From positions 62,001 to 126,000 of the forward strand of contig NZ_FOKC01000003.1 in assembly GCF_900112035.1 (NCBI RefSeq): a DNA stretch of 64,000 bases, written 5' to 3'. The position numbers were made by a program, and so were the translations under genes. Source of the stretch: Nocardioides alpinus (GTDB lineage Bacteria > Actinomycetota > Actinomycetes > Propionibacteriales > Nocardioidaceae). Below the pieces are notes generated by a model. The model saw only the letters and a list, made by a program, of their open reading frames with translations. It ran no database searches and was not told the DNA's origin. How positions within the stretch are numbered: the stretch's first letter is position 1; every line of letters starts with the position of its first letter. Positions 9,424-17,464 of the stretch are shown piece after piece.

Positions 9424-9442
9424 TTAGGGTTGCCTTACCTAA
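9424..9442. promoter_or_regulatory. DtxR/IdeR-type iron box
   Basis: TTAGGGTTGCCTTACCTAA matches 16 of 19 positions of the palindromic DtxR/IdeR consensus TTAGGTTAGCCTAACCTAA. It ends 14 bp before the start codon of the DUF2470 gene, a repressing position. Confidence 0.85.
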
Positions 9443-9456
9443 CCAGTGGAGACGTG

Positions 9457-10140
9457 ATGACCCCTGCCGATGCTGCCCGGCTCGCCCGCAGCGTGCTGTC
9501 GTGCCCCGACTCGATCACCCTGCGGGTGGATGAGCAGCGCGACGCCCTCACCGACGAGGCGTACGACGTCACGTGCGACGTGCACGGCTCGCCGGTCTTC
9601 AGCGCGTCCGACGCCTCGGCACTCCTGGCGGCCGCACGCAGCGGGGCCGGCGGGGTGGTCGAGATCGGCAGCGGGCTCGGCGCCTCCGGCGCTGGAGAGC
9701 CGCGGACCGACCTGTTCCTGCAGGGACGACTGACCCAGCGTGGTTCGGGCTGCCAGTGCTGCGGCGACCCGCGCGCGCTGGTCGCGCTGGAGGTCTCCCG
9801 GGTCACGCTGTTCCGTGACGACCGCCCCGTGCCGGTCGACGTGGCCCTGTTCCGCGACCGCGGGCACGTGCTCAACCCCGGCTACCTCCAGCGGACCGCC
9901 GAGCACACCAACGAGGCCCACGAGCTCGAGCTGCGGTCCGCCATGGCCAGTACCTTCGGGCTGCCTCTGCAGTCGTTGCTCGCCGCGAGCCTGCTGCGCG
10001 TCGATGCGGCCGGCGTCGACGTGTCGTGGCTCGACGACGCAGGTGGCCACACGCAACGGCTCGACTTCCTGCGCACGGTCTCCTCGCCGCAGGAGCTCGG
10101 CGCCGCCCTGCGCTCCCACCTGCACGCCGGCATCTGCTGA
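9457..10140 (+). CDS. DUF2470/HugZ-like protein, iron-regulated
   Basis: 227 residues from ATG 9457, preceded by GGAG. The C-terminal part (about 150-225: HELELRSAMASTFGL then VDAAGVDVSWLD) matches DUF2470. In HugZ-type haem utilisation proteins that domain follows a split-barrel domain; the N-terminal 140 residues are compatible with a divergent split barrel. An unusual CQCC cluster (near residue 100) could bind metal. The upstream iron box suggests expression under iron limitation. Haem binding or degradation is inferred from the domain and the operator, not shown. Confidence 0.75.
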   Translation: MTPADAARLARSVLSCPDSITLRVDEQRDALTDEAYDVTCDVHGSPVFSASDASALLAAARSGAGGVVEIGSGLGASGAGEPRTDLFLQGRLTQRGSGCQCCGDPRALVALEVSRVTLFRDDRPVPVDVALFRDRGHVLNPGYLQRTAEHTNEAHELELRSAMASTFGLPLQSLLAASLLRVDAAGVDVSWLDDAGGHTQRLDFLRTVSSPQELGAALRSHLHAGIC

Positions 10141-10206
10141 GGGCCGCAGGTGCAGCACACCCCGACGGGGCTGGTCCGCCGCGCCGGGGGCCGGTAGGAC
10201 TGGAGG

Positions 10207-10548
10207 ATGACCGACACCAGCGACGCCCAGCCCGATCCTGCCGCCTCCACCGAGACCCCTCAGTCCAGTGCCGGCACCAGCCCGGCCGACGCGGACCACT
10301 CCGGCGACACCACGTCCCCCGACTCCGCCACCCTCGGCGGGATCTCGGACGACCAGCTCCCCGAGGACCTCCAGCCCGGCGAGGACAACCCGCTCGCCGA
10401 GCCCCTCGACCCCGACGCTGAAGAGACCAAGAGCCGCGAGGAGCTCGAGATGGACGCCACCCAGGAGGACCTGGGCAACGACGACGGCGCGAGCGCAGCG
10501 CCCGACCAGGAGGGCGACACCGAGTCCGGCGGCGGCGCCGGCAGCTGA
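10207..10548 (+). CDS. Acidic low-complexity hypothetical protein
   Basis: 113 residues, very rich in Asp, Glu, Ser, Pro and Gly, with no hydrophobic segment and no recognised domain. A central LGGISDDQLPEDLQPGEDNP stretch is the least repetitive part. GGAGG sits directly before the ATG. Likely an intrinsically disordered cytoplasmic protein. Function unknown; it ends 3 bp before the convergent membrane protein gene. Confidence 0.6.
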   Translation: MTDTSDAQPDPAASTETPQSSAGTSPADADHSGDTTSPDSATLGGISDDQLPEDLQPGEDNPLAEPLDPDAEETKSREELEMDATQEDLGNDDGASAAPDQEGDTESGGGAGS

Positions 10549-10551
10549 CCC

Positions 10552-10860
10552 TCAGCGGGTGAGCGCGAGGACCGCGATGAAGGCCGCGAAGCTGCCGAAG
10601 AAGAACAGCACGATGCCGATGCTGATGAGCAGCTCCGTCGAGGGCACCAGCCTGCCGATGCGGAAGTGGTTCTCGTCCTCGTACTCCTCGTAGTGGTTGG
10701 CCACCTCGTCCCACGTGAGTCGGGCCGACGCCCGTTCCCATCGGCTCATCGGCGCCTCGGGCCGGTCGCGGTGGTCGAGCTCCTGGGAGACGAACCCGCT
10801 CCGGCCGCCGAAGGAGCGGGCGATGGTCGAGTGCTGGGTGGGGCGTGAGCGCTTCGGCAC
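10552..10860 (-). CDS. Small single-pass membrane protein, copy 2 of a tandem pair
   Basis: 102 residues from GTG 10860, which begins one base after the preceding gene's TGA and has AGGGG 7 nt upstream. A shorter start at ATG 10749 (MSRWERASARL, 65 residues) is also possible. The C-terminal half has an acidic segment (YEEYEDENHF) followed by one membrane helix (ELLISIGIVLFFFGSFAAFI). That half is similar to the protein encoded directly upstream, so the two are probably duplicates. No known function. Confidence 0.6.
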   Translation of the reverse strand: MPKRSRPTQHSTIARSFGGRSGFVSQELDHRDRPEAPMSRWERASARLTWDEVANHYEEYEDENHFRIGRLVPSTELLISIGIVLFFFGSFAAFIAVLALTR

Positions 10861-10861
10861 G

Positions 10862-11056
10862 TCAGCGCCCCTGGGTCTGGGCAAGGAAGTAGATGAAGCC
10901 GCCGAAGCTGCCCGCCACGAACGCGACGATCGCAGCGGAGATCATCAGCTCGGTCCGCAACGGCAGCCGCACGGGGCGGAACACGCCGTCCTCCTCGTAG
11001 TCGTCGCGTACTGCCACGTCGTGCCACCCCCGAATGCCCCCGATGTCGGACGCCAC
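10862..11056 (-). CDS. Small single-pass membrane protein, copy 1 of a tandem pair
   Basis: 64 residues, GTG start. An acidic stretch (RDDYEEDGVF) precedes one membrane helix (TELMISAAIVAFVAGSFGGF). It shares the pattern acidic patch - R(L)xP - TELxIS - hydrophobic - GSF - FI with the next gene, pointing to tandem duplication. The acidic N-terminus is probably cytoplasmic. Unknown function; it precedes copy 2 with only one base between stop and the GTG. Confidence 0.65.
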   Translation of the reverse strand: MASDIGGIRGWHDVAVRDDYEEDGVFRPVRLPLRTELMISAAIVAFVAGSFGGFIYFLAQTQGR

Positions 11057-11177
11057 GGTAGGGCGTCCGGGCCCCGTGGCGCCGTCACCCGGAGTCCCGA
11101 GCGGGTCATCGGCGTGTCGCGCAGGAGCTGTGCGTCCTGCACGGCGTGGCCTCCCCCGATGCTGTTCCCGAGATCCA

Positions 11178-11183
11178 TAACGT
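11178..11183 (+). promoter_or_regulatory. -10 hexamer of the DUF3097 gene
   Basis: TAACGT, 6 nt before GTG 11190. Confidence 0.4.
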
Positions 11184-11189
11184 GGTCCA

Positions 11190-12035
11190 GTGCCTCAGGA
11201 TCGCTACGGAACCGACGTCCTCTCCACCGACTGGCGCAAGCCGGCCAACGGCCGCGCCGTCGAGACGCCCACCGAGATCGGCATGGTCGTCGAGGAGGTC
11301 ACCACCGACTGGTGCGGCGAGGTGGTCGCGGTCGACCGCGACATCGACACGCTGACCCTGGAGGACCGGCGCGGCAAGCGGCGTACGTTCCCGCTCGGGC
11401 CCGGCTTCCTCCTCGAGGGCAAGCCGGTCATCCTCACCCGCCCGGTGCGGGCAGGCGCACCGGCCGCCCCCACGCGTACGGCGTCCGGCTCGGTCGCCGT
11501 GCAGGGCGCCAAGGCACGCGTCGCACGCGCCAGCCGGATCTTCGTCGAGGGACGGCACGACGCCGAGCTGGTCGAGAAGGTCTGGGGCGACGACCTGCGG
11601 ATCGAGGGCGTCGTCGTGGAGTACCTCGGCGGCGTGGACGACCTCGCCGACCACCTGCGCGACTTCAAGCCCGGCCCGCAGCGCCGCGTCGGTGTGCTCG
11701 TCGACCACCTGGTGCCGGGGTCGAAGGAGGCGCGGATCGCCCAGGGCATCGCCCGCTCCCCCATCGGCAAGCACGTGCTGGTCGTGGGCCACCCGTTCAT
11801 CGACGTGTGGCAGGCGGTCAAGCCCGAGCGGCTCGGCATCCCCCGCTGGCCCCACGTGCCCAAGGGCATCGACTGGAAGTCCGGCACCTGCCAGCAGCTC
11901 GGCTGGCCGCACCGCGACCAGGCCGACATCGCCCGCGCCTGGAAGCACGTCCTGGGCCGGGTCTCCTCCTTCGCCGACCTCGAGCCCGAGCTCCTGGGTC
12001 GGGTCGAGGAGCTCATCGACTTCACCACGGGCTGA
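11190..12035 (+). CDS. DUF3097 family protein
   Basis: 281 residues, GTG start. The N-terminus DRYGTDVLSTDWR and the following small beta-rich region (VTLEDRRGK-like) are typical of DUF3097. The central and C-terminal part (110-280) contains IFVEGRHDAELVEKVWGDDL, resembling a Toprim-like core with an acidic EGxxD signature, and VLVDHLVPGSKE. DUF3097 is an actinobacterial family of unknown role; a nucleic-acid function is inferred only from the Toprim-like motif. Convergent with hemW across an inverted-repeat element. Confidence 0.85.
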   Translation: MPQDRYGTDVLSTDWRKPANGRAVETPTEIGMVVEEVTTDWCGEVVAVDRDIDTLTLEDRRGKRRTFPLGPGFLLEGKPVILTRPVRAGAPAAPTRTASGSVAVQGAKARVARASRIFVEGRHDAELVEKVWGDDLRIEGVVVEYLGGVDDLADHLRDFKPGPQRRVGVLVDHLVPGSKEARIAQGIARSPIGKHVLVVGHPFIDVWQAVKPERLGIPRWPHVPKGIDWKSGTCQQLGWPHRDQADIARAWKHVLGRVSSFADLEPELLGRVEELIDFTTG

Positions 12036-12039
12036 TATT

Positions 12040-12213
12040 GCGCCTCCACTTCGCTTCGGCGCGTGTCCGCGGCGCCTGAGCCCGCTCGTTCGTCGTCGTT
12101 GCCGCGCCCTCCCCCGCTTCGCTCCTCCGGACGCAGCCCTCCTCCTGCACTCCCGGTCGCGCCGCGAACTCACACCGGCTGCCAGTCTCCGGACCGAAGC
12201 GAAGCGGAGGCGC
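12040..12213. repeat. 174-bp element with 20-bp inverted ends
   Basis: Left end GCGCCTCCACTTCGCTTCGG (12040-12059); right end CCGAAGCGAAGCGGAGGCGC (12194-12213), pairing at 19 of 20 positions. The inside is C/T-rich and contains another CGCTTCGCTCCTCCGG (GGAGCGAAGCG-type motif). It fills the 177-bp gap between the convergent DUF3097 and hemW genes; its last base is the first base of the hemW stop codon. No ORF and no clear target-site duplication. It may be a MITE-like sequence or a structured terminator. Confidence 0.7.
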
Positions 12214-13442
12214 TAGTCGACGAGGTCGCGCACGACTGCGTCGGCGAGGAGCCGGCCACGCTGGGTGAGGATGAGGCGCTCGGCCACGAGCTCGACCAGG
12301 CCGTCGGCGACGAGGCGGGCGACGTGCGAGCGGCCGGTGGCCTCCAGCGCCGTGACCGGGAGTCCCTCGACCAGACGGATCTCGAGCAGGATCCGCTCGA
12401 CCTTCTGGTCGCGGTAGCCCAGCACCTCGCGGGCCAGGGCCGGCGAGACGCCGCGGCCCAGCCGGTCGGCGTACGCCGTGGGGTGCTTGACGTTCCACCA
12501 CCGCGTGCCGCCGACGTGCGAGTGCGCGCCGGGGCCGACTCCCCACCAGTGGCCGCCGGTCCAGTAGAGCTGGTTGTGGCGACACCAGTGGTCGGGCGAG
12601 GTGGCCCAGTTGGACACCTCGTACCAGCCCAGCCCGGCGGCCGAGAAACGCTCGTCGGCGAGGTGGTACTTGTCGGCGAGGTCGTCCTCGTCGGGCATCG
12701 GCAGCTCGCCGCGCTTGACCTGCCGGGCAAGAGCGGTGCCCTCCTCGACGATGAGGGAGTACGCCGAGATGTGGTCGGGCCGGCACGACAGCGCGGCCTC
12801 CACCGAGGTCTCCCAGTCCGCGAGCGACTCCCCCGGCGTGCCGTAGATGAGGTCGAGGCTGACGTCGTCGAAGCCGGCCTGACGAGCCCAGTCGACCGCG
12901 GCCGGCACCCGCATCGGGTCGTGCGTACGGTCGAGCGTGCGCAGCACGTGGTCGACGGCGGACTGCATGCCGAAGCTGATCCTGTTGAACCCGGCGGTCC
13001 GCAGCTCGTCGAGGTCCCAGGCAGCCACGCTGTCGGGGTTGGCCTCGGTGGTGATCTCCACCCCGTCGGCCAGGCCGAACTCGGCCGCCGCGCTGGCCAC
13101 GATCGCACCGAGGTCGGCCGGCTTCAGCAGGGTCGGGGTGCCTCCGCCGAAGAAGATGGTCTCGATCTTGACGTCGCGGTGCCCCAGGACCTGGCGGGCG
13201 AAGCGGATCTCGCGGATCGCAGCCTCGGCGTAGGTCGACCGGCTGGCGCCGACCTCGTCACCGAGCTCGTGCGCGGTGTAGGTGTTGAAGTCGCAGTAGC
13301 CGCAACGGACGCTGCAGAACGGGACGTGGACGTAGAGGCCGAAGGGCTTGCGGCCGAACTCGGCCCACGCCTCGTCGGGCAGCAGGCCGTCCTCGGGGGC
13401 GACGTCGCCGTCGGGCTGCGCGGGGGGCACGCGGGTCATCAA
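12213..13442 (-). CDS. hemW: Radical SAM haem chaperone HemW
   Basis: 409 residues. The radical-SAM cluster motif CSVRCGYC has its cysteines at 43, 47 and 50; FFGGGTPTLL follows. The C-terminal HemN-like domain is present (NQLYWTGGHWWGVGPGAHSH). HemW proteins resemble coproporphyrinogen III dehydrogenases but act as haem chaperones; the single cluster motif without extra HemN residues fits HemW. Cytoplasmic, possibly membrane-associated. ATG 13439 is an equally good start. Confidence 0.93.
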   Translation of the reverse strand: MMTRVPPAQPDGDVAPEDGLLPDEAWAEFGRKPFGLYVHVPFCSVRCGYCDFNTYTAHELGDEVGASRSTYAEAAIREIRFARQVLGHRDVKIETIFFGGGTPTLLKPADLGAIVASAAAEFGLADGVEITTEANPDSVAAWDLDELRTAGFNRISFGMQSAVDHVLRTLDRTHDPMRVPAAVDWARQAGFDDVSLDLIYGTPGESLADWETSVEAALSCRPDHISAYSLIVEEGTALARQVKRGELPMPDEDDLADKYHLADERFSAAGLGWYEVSNWATSPDHWCRHNQLYWTGGHWWGVGPGAHSHVGGTRWWNVKHPTAYADRLGRGVSPALAREVLGYRDQKVERILLEIRLVEGLPVTALEATGRSHVARLVADGLVELVAERLILTQRGRLLADAVVRDLVD

Positions 13443-13473
13443 ACCACGCGTGCCCCCGCGAGCAGTGCTCGCC

Positions 13474-15294
13474 TCAGGCGTACATCTCGTCGATCAGGCC
13501 CTGGTGGTTGCCCTGGACGACGTTGCGCTTGACCTTCATCGAGGGGGTGAGCTCGCCCGACTCGACCGTGAGGTCGTGGTCGAGGAGCTTCCACTTCTTG
13601 ATGGTCTCCCAGCGGTTGAGGTGGCTGTTGAGCTCGTCGACGTACTCAGCGACCATCGCCTTCACGGCGTCGGACTGCACGATGTCGGTGTAGGACGCGC
13701 CGCTCATGCCGTTGGCCTCGGCCCAGCCCGCCATCGCATCGGGGTCGAGAGTGACGAGCGCGACGACGTAGTTGCGCTCCTCGCCGAAGACCATGAACTG
13801 GCTGGCGTAGGGGCACACGGCCTTGAACTTTGACTCGATCGCCGGCGGTGCGATGTACTTGCCGCCGGAGGTCTTGAAGAGCTCCTTGATCCGGCCGGTG
13901 ATGACCAGGTGGCCGTCCTCGTCGAGGGCGCCCTTGTCACCGGTGTGCAGCCAGCCGTCGGAGGTCAGCGTCTTCGCGGTCTCCTCGGGGAGGTTGTGGT
14001 AGCCGTCCATCACGCCGGGGCCCTTGATCATGACCTCGTCGTTCTCACCGAGCTTGACCTCGCTGCCCGGGAAGACCGGACCGACGGTGCCGAACTTGTT
14101 CTGGTCGGGGTGGTTGACGAACGAGCCCGCGGAGGTCTCGGTCAGGCCGTAGCCCTCGAGGATGGTGATGCCGGCCGCGCCGAACCACTCGGCGATGTCG
14201 CGGTTGAGCGCGGCGGCACCGGAGATGAAGAAGCGGACGCGTCCTCCGAAGCGGTCGCGCACCTTGCTGAAGACCAGCTTGTCGAAGAGACCGTGCTTGA
14301 CCTTGAGGCCGATCGGGACCGACTTGCCCTCGCGCTTGAGGCGCTCGACCTCGAGGCCGGTGGCGAAGGCTGCCTTGAAGAGCTTCTCCTTGGCGCCACC
14401 CTCCGCGGCCTGCATCGTGACGATGCGGCCGTGGGCCTTCTCGAAGATGCGGGGGGCCGCACCCATGAAGGTCGGCTTCACCACGCCGAGGTTGTCGACG
14501 ATCTTGTCGACGCGACCGTCGATCGCGGCAGCGAAGCCGCACGCCATCTGGGTCGACATGAGGACCTTGCCGAACGAGTGGGCCATCGGCAGCCAGCGGA
14601 ACTCGAGGTCGCTCTCGGACAGGATGCCCTGCGCACGGATGGCCTCGCCCTCGTAGACCCACGACGAGTGCCGGAGCCGGACGCCCTTGGGGCGGCCGGT
14701 GGTGCCGGAGGTGTAGATCAGGGTCGCGAGCTGGTCGGGAGCGATCGCCTCGGACGTCGTACGCACGATGTCGGGCTGCTCGGCGAGCCTGGCGGCACCG
14801 AGCGCGGCCAGGTCGTCCAGGGTGATCACCCAGTCACCGTCGGCGGCTCCGTCGAAGGTGACGACCTTCGTGACGTGGGGCAGCTCGGCGCGGTGTGCGG
14901 TGAGCTTGGCGAGCTGCTCGTCGTCCTCGGCGAAGACGACGCGGCTCTCGGAGTCGCCGAGGATGTAGACGGTGTCCTCGGCGTTGGTGCTCGGGTACAC
15001 CGTGGTGGTCGCGCCCGCGGCGCACATGATGGCGAGGTCGGCCAGGATCCACTCGTAGCGGGTGCCGGAGGCGATGCCGACGCGCTGCTCGGACTCGATG
15101 CCGAGCGCGATCAGGCCGGCGGCGAGCGCCTCGACGCGGTCGCCGGCCTGCTTCCAGGTGACGGACTCCCACGCCTCCCCACGCGGGAAGCGGAAGGCCT
15201 CGCTGTCGGGGGATGCGGCCACGCGGTCGAAGAACTGGACGGCCACGTTGGCCGGCATCGTGTCGAGGAAGGCCGTGTCGATCGTGAGCGCCAT
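13474..15294 (-). CDS. Long-chain fatty acid--CoA ligase (AMP-dependent)
   Basis: 606 residues. The adenylate-forming P-loop TLIYTSGTTGRPKGV lies at 191-205, the YGLTETSAG motif near 375, and the C-terminal GRIKELFKTSGGKYIAP hinge near 480. It activates long-chain fatty acids to acyl-CoA via acyl-AMP, similar to the FadD15 type. Monocistronic; a palindrome lies about 25 bp upstream. A C-terminal lid helix region ends the protein at about 606, normal for the group. Confidence 0.94.
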   Translation of the reverse strand: MALTIDTAFLDTMPANVAVQFFDRVAASPDSEAFRFPRGEAWESVTWKQAGDRVEALAAGLIALGIESEQRVGIASGTRYEWILADLAIMCAAGATTTVYPSTNAEDTVYILGDSESRVVFAEDDEQLAKLTAHRAELPHVTKVVTFDGAADGDWVITLDDLAALGAARLAEQPDIVRTTSEAIAPDQLATLIYTSGTTGRPKGVRLRHSSWVYEGEAIRAQGILSESDLEFRWLPMAHSFGKVLMSTQMACGFAAAIDGRVDKIVDNLGVVKPTFMGAAPRIFEKAHGRIVTMQAAEGGAKEKLFKAAFATGLEVERLKREGKSVPIGLKVKHGLFDKLVFSKVRDRFGGRVRFFISGAAALNRDIAEWFGAAGITILEGYGLTETSAGSFVNHPDQNKFGTVGPVFPGSEVKLGENDEVMIKGPGVMDGYHNLPEETAKTLTSDGWLHTGDKGALDEDGHLVITGRIKELFKTSGGKYIAPPAIESKFKAVCPYASQFMVFGEERNYVVALVTLDPDAMAGWAEANGMSGASYTDIVQSDAVKAMVAEYVDELNSHLNRWETIKKWKLLDHDLTVESGELTPSMKVKRNVVQGNHQGLIDEMYA

Positions 15295-15319
15295 CTGTTA
15301 CCTACTCATTCGTCGGAGC

Positions 15320-15337
15320 GTGACGCGACCGCGTCAC
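15320..15337. promoter_or_regulatory. Candidate operator upstream of the acyl-CoA ligase
   Basis: GTGACGCG-AC-CGCGTCAC, a perfect 8-2-8 palindrome 26-43 bp before the start codon. Its size fits a TetR-type site; the regulator is not identified. Confidence 0.45.
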
Positions 15338-15435
15338 ACAGCGGGGGCGTGCTGCTGACTTGGGCTGTAACCTAGATCACTATGTTTACCCAGCGGTAGC
15401 AAACACCCCATTTGTCTCGCCCCGGATCAGAAAAG

Positions 15436-16371
15436 TCAGTCCTGGACGGCCTTGGTGATGGCGATGCACCGGGTGACCCACTCCTGCTCGTCGGCCGTCA
15501 GTCGCCGACCCGCAGCGGCCGCGTCCTGGACCGTCCAGCCCGCATTGACCACCATGCGCACGACCACCCAGTCGCGGGCGCGCGCCTCGTCGAGACCGGC
15601 CGCGTCGACGATCGCGTGGAATCGGCGCCGCAGCCCGTCCCGGACCGAGCCCACCGCCCCCGGCCCGGCGAGCTCGTCCATCCGGTTCCACAGCATGGGG
15701 GCAGGCTCGTAGTGCGGGTCGCCGCTCATCGGCTTGGGGTCGATGGCGAGCCACTCCCCGGCCGCGTCCGCCATGACGTTGGCGTAGTGGAGGTCGCCGT
15801 GCACGACCACAGGCCGGCCTCCGTCGTCGGCCAGCAGGTCACGTCCGGTGGAGAGGGCCTGCTCGACGTAGCGGCGCGGGATCGGGAGGTCGCGGCCCAG
15901 GCCGGCGAGGTCGTCCAGCCAGCGCTCGACGTACGACGCGACAGTGGCGAGCTGCGGCATCGCCGGCTGGTGAAGTCGGCCGTAGAGGCCGCCCACCACC
16001 TCGCAGGCCTCGACGTCCCAGCTGTCACCGAGGTCCGGTCCGGGCAGCCAGTCGAGCAGGAGCGCGCGCCGGCGCGGGTCGGCCCGCAGCAGGCGTACGG
16101 CGCCGCGCCCGCCCCAGTGCTGCAGGGCCAACCCCTCGTGGAGCGACTCGACGTCGCCGTCAAAGGTGACCTTGAGGCCAGCAGGCGCCCCGTCGGCGTC
16201 ACGGACGGGCACGACCAGCGAGCAGAAGCCGTGGAGCGTCTCTGCGCTCGGCACGAGGTGCCAGTCGGCAAGCAGGTCGTCGGTCAGCCGCGGCAACCGG
16301 TCGAGCCAGCGCGACCAGTCCTCCCCCAGGCTCCGCTGGGACAGCAGTCCCAGCGGGATGGCGACGGGCAT
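15436..16371 (-). CDS. Aminoglycoside/hydroxyurea phosphotransferase-like kinase
   Basis: 311 residues. Kinase catalytic loop HGDLHYAN at 191-198 and the metal-binding Asp211 (AIDPKPMSGDPHYE). Sequence style fits the APH(6)/hydroxyurea kinase family, which phosphorylates streptomycin in resistant strains. Chromosomal homologues often have unknown substrates, so resistance should not be assumed. A TAGGCT -10 lies 6 nt upstream of the ATG. Confidence 0.85.
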   Translation of the reverse strand: MPVAIPLGLLSQRSLGEDWSRWLDRLPRLTDDLLADWHLVPSAETLHGFCSLVVPVRDADGAPAGLKVTFDGDVESLHEGLALQHWGGRGAVRLLRADPRRRALLLDWLPGPDLGDSWDVEACEVVGGLYGRLHQPAMPQLATVASYVERWLDDLAGLGRDLPIPRRYVEQALSTGRDLLADDGGRPVVVHGDLHYANVMADAAGEWLAIDPKPMSGDPHYEPAPMLWNRMDELAGPGAVGSVRDGLRRRFHAIVDAAGLDEARARDWVVVRMVVNAGWTVQDAAAAGRRLTADEQEWVTRCIAITKAVQD

Positions 16372-16377
16372 GGGGCG

Positions 16378-16383
16378 AGCCTA
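16378..16383 (-). promoter_or_regulatory. -10 hexamer of the APH(6)-like gene
   Basis: TAGGCT, 6 nt before ATG 16371 on the minus strand. Confidence 0.4.
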
Positions 16384-16441
16384 GGGTGCACACACGAGCG
16401 AGCGTCAGCGAGCTCATCATCGAGAACAGCGCGACATGTGC

Positions 16442-16479
16442 CTCATGCGCGCACGGAGCGAAGCGAGTACGCGTATGAG
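16442..16479. repeat. Hairpin enclosing a GGAGCGAAGCGAG motif
   Basis: CTCATGCGCG / CGCGTATGAG (one mismatch) flank CACGGAGCGAAGCGAGTA. The right arm overlaps the presumed start of the XdhC-like gene. The loop motif recurs in the 12040-12213 element. Confidence 0.45.
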
Positions 16480-16927
16480 CATGCGTCAGCAACCGTGGTC
16501 GGACGAGCAGGCAGAGCACGGCCGGATCCTGGTCCTGAGCGACAACCCGATCTCGCAGGCCATCGCCACGATCGCCGGCGCGGTCGGGCGTGAGGTGCTC
16601 GTCGAGGCGGCCGACGACGGTGGTCCTGGGCTCGCCCCGCGCGCCGGCGACGCAGTGGTGCTGTGCGACCACGACGCCCCCGATGCACCGGCCGTCCTGC
16701 GGGCCGCACTCGGCTCGGAGGCGTCGTACGTCGCCATGATGGCGAGTCGACGTCGTGCCGGTGCGCTCCTCGACGAGCTCGTCGAGGAGGGTGCCGACGT
16801 GTCCGCGCTGCACGTGCCCGCAGGTCACAACCTCGGCGGCAGGGCGCCCGGCGAGATCGCCCTGTCCGTGGTGGCGGAGATCGTGGCCGAGGCCTACGGC
16901 CGGCCGGGCGGACCGATGCTCGACTAG
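16478..16927 (+). CDS. XdhC Rossmann-domain protein
   Basis: 149 residues from ATG 16478. The region from about 50 on (DHDAPDAPAVLRAALGSEASYV ... MASRRRAGALLDELVEEG ... HVPAGHNLGGRAPGEIALSVVAEI) matches the C-terminal Rossmann domain of XdhC/CoxI. Those proteins assist molybdenum cofactor insertion into xanthine dehydrogenase-type enzymes. The N-terminal XdhC half is missing and no molybdoenzyme gene is nearby, so the role here is uncertain. Upstream in-frame codons exist, but no clear Shine-Dalgarno resolves the start. Confidence 0.7.
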   Translation, partial: SMRQQPWSDEQAEHGRILVLSDNPISQAIATIAGAVGREVLVEAADDGGPGLAPRAGDAVVLCDHDAPDAPAVLRAALGSEASYVAMMASRRRAGALLDELVEEGADVSALHVPAGHNLGGRAPGEIALSVVAEIVAEAYGRPGGPMLD

Positions 16928-16931
16928 TCCC

Positions 16932-17405
16932 TCACCGAGGGACCAGGGCGCGCTCGATCTCCTCCAGCGCCTGGCGCGCGTAGCCCTGCCACATGCGGGC
17001 GAAGACGGGCATCACCATGCTCCCTGCGCGGGTCGGCTCCACGACCCACTGCCAGGACACCTCGACGCCGGTGCCGGCCGGCGCGAACGCCCACGTGCCC
17101 TCGGCCGCCGAGACGAGGGGTGTGAGCGGACCGGTCATCGGCTCGATGCGATAGCCGAAGCTCGCGCCGGGACTCACTGCGGTGAGCGTCTCGCGCATGG
17201 TGCCGCGATCGGCCAGCACGATCGTGCGGGTCTGGCCGACCGTGCCCCACACGCCCGACTGGTCGCGGACGTCCTTGATGGGCGGCAGCGCCGCGAAGCG
17301 CCGGCAGAAGATCCGCGGCAACGGCATCGGCAGCACCGCGTCGAAGGCGGCGCCCACCTCGACGGGAAGTGTGCGGCTGGCCCGGAGGGTGCGCGGTGAC
17401 GGCAT
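16932..17405 (-). CDS. SRPBCC (START-like) family protein
   Basis: 157 residues. The pattern of an N-terminal beta strand (LRASRTLPVEVGAAFDAVLP), a central MRETLTAVSPGASFGYRIE and a long C-terminal helix (FARMWQGYARQALEEIERAL) matches polyketide cyclase/SRPBCC proteins, which bind small hydrophobic ligands. No ligand can be named. Start at ATG 17405; the upstream open frame overlaps the divergent gene and was rejected. Convergent with the XdhC-like gene (4 bp between stops). Confidence 0.75.
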   Translation of the reverse strand: MPSPRTLRASRTLPVEVGAAFDAVLPMPLPRIFCRRFAALPPIKDVRDQSGVWGTVGQTRTIVLADRGTMRETLTAVSPGASFGYRIEPMTGPLTPLVSAAEGTWAFAPAGTGVEVSWQWVVEPTRAGSMVMPVFARMWQGYARQALEEIERALVPR

Positions 17406-17452
17406 GTCGCCAGTCAACCGCAGCGTCGGACCGCCGACCACCCCTCGCCCAC

Positions 17453-17458
17453 TAGCGT
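17453..17458 (+). promoter_or_regulatory. -10 hexamer of the AlkZ-like gene
   Basis: TAGCGT, 6 nt before GTG 17465. Confidence 0.45.
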
Positions 17459-17464
17459 GCAGGC

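Noticed and set aside
15436-16371. Acquired streptomycin resistance gene
   Set aside because: The family match is real, but base composition is native and there is no mobile element; substrate cannot be inferred.
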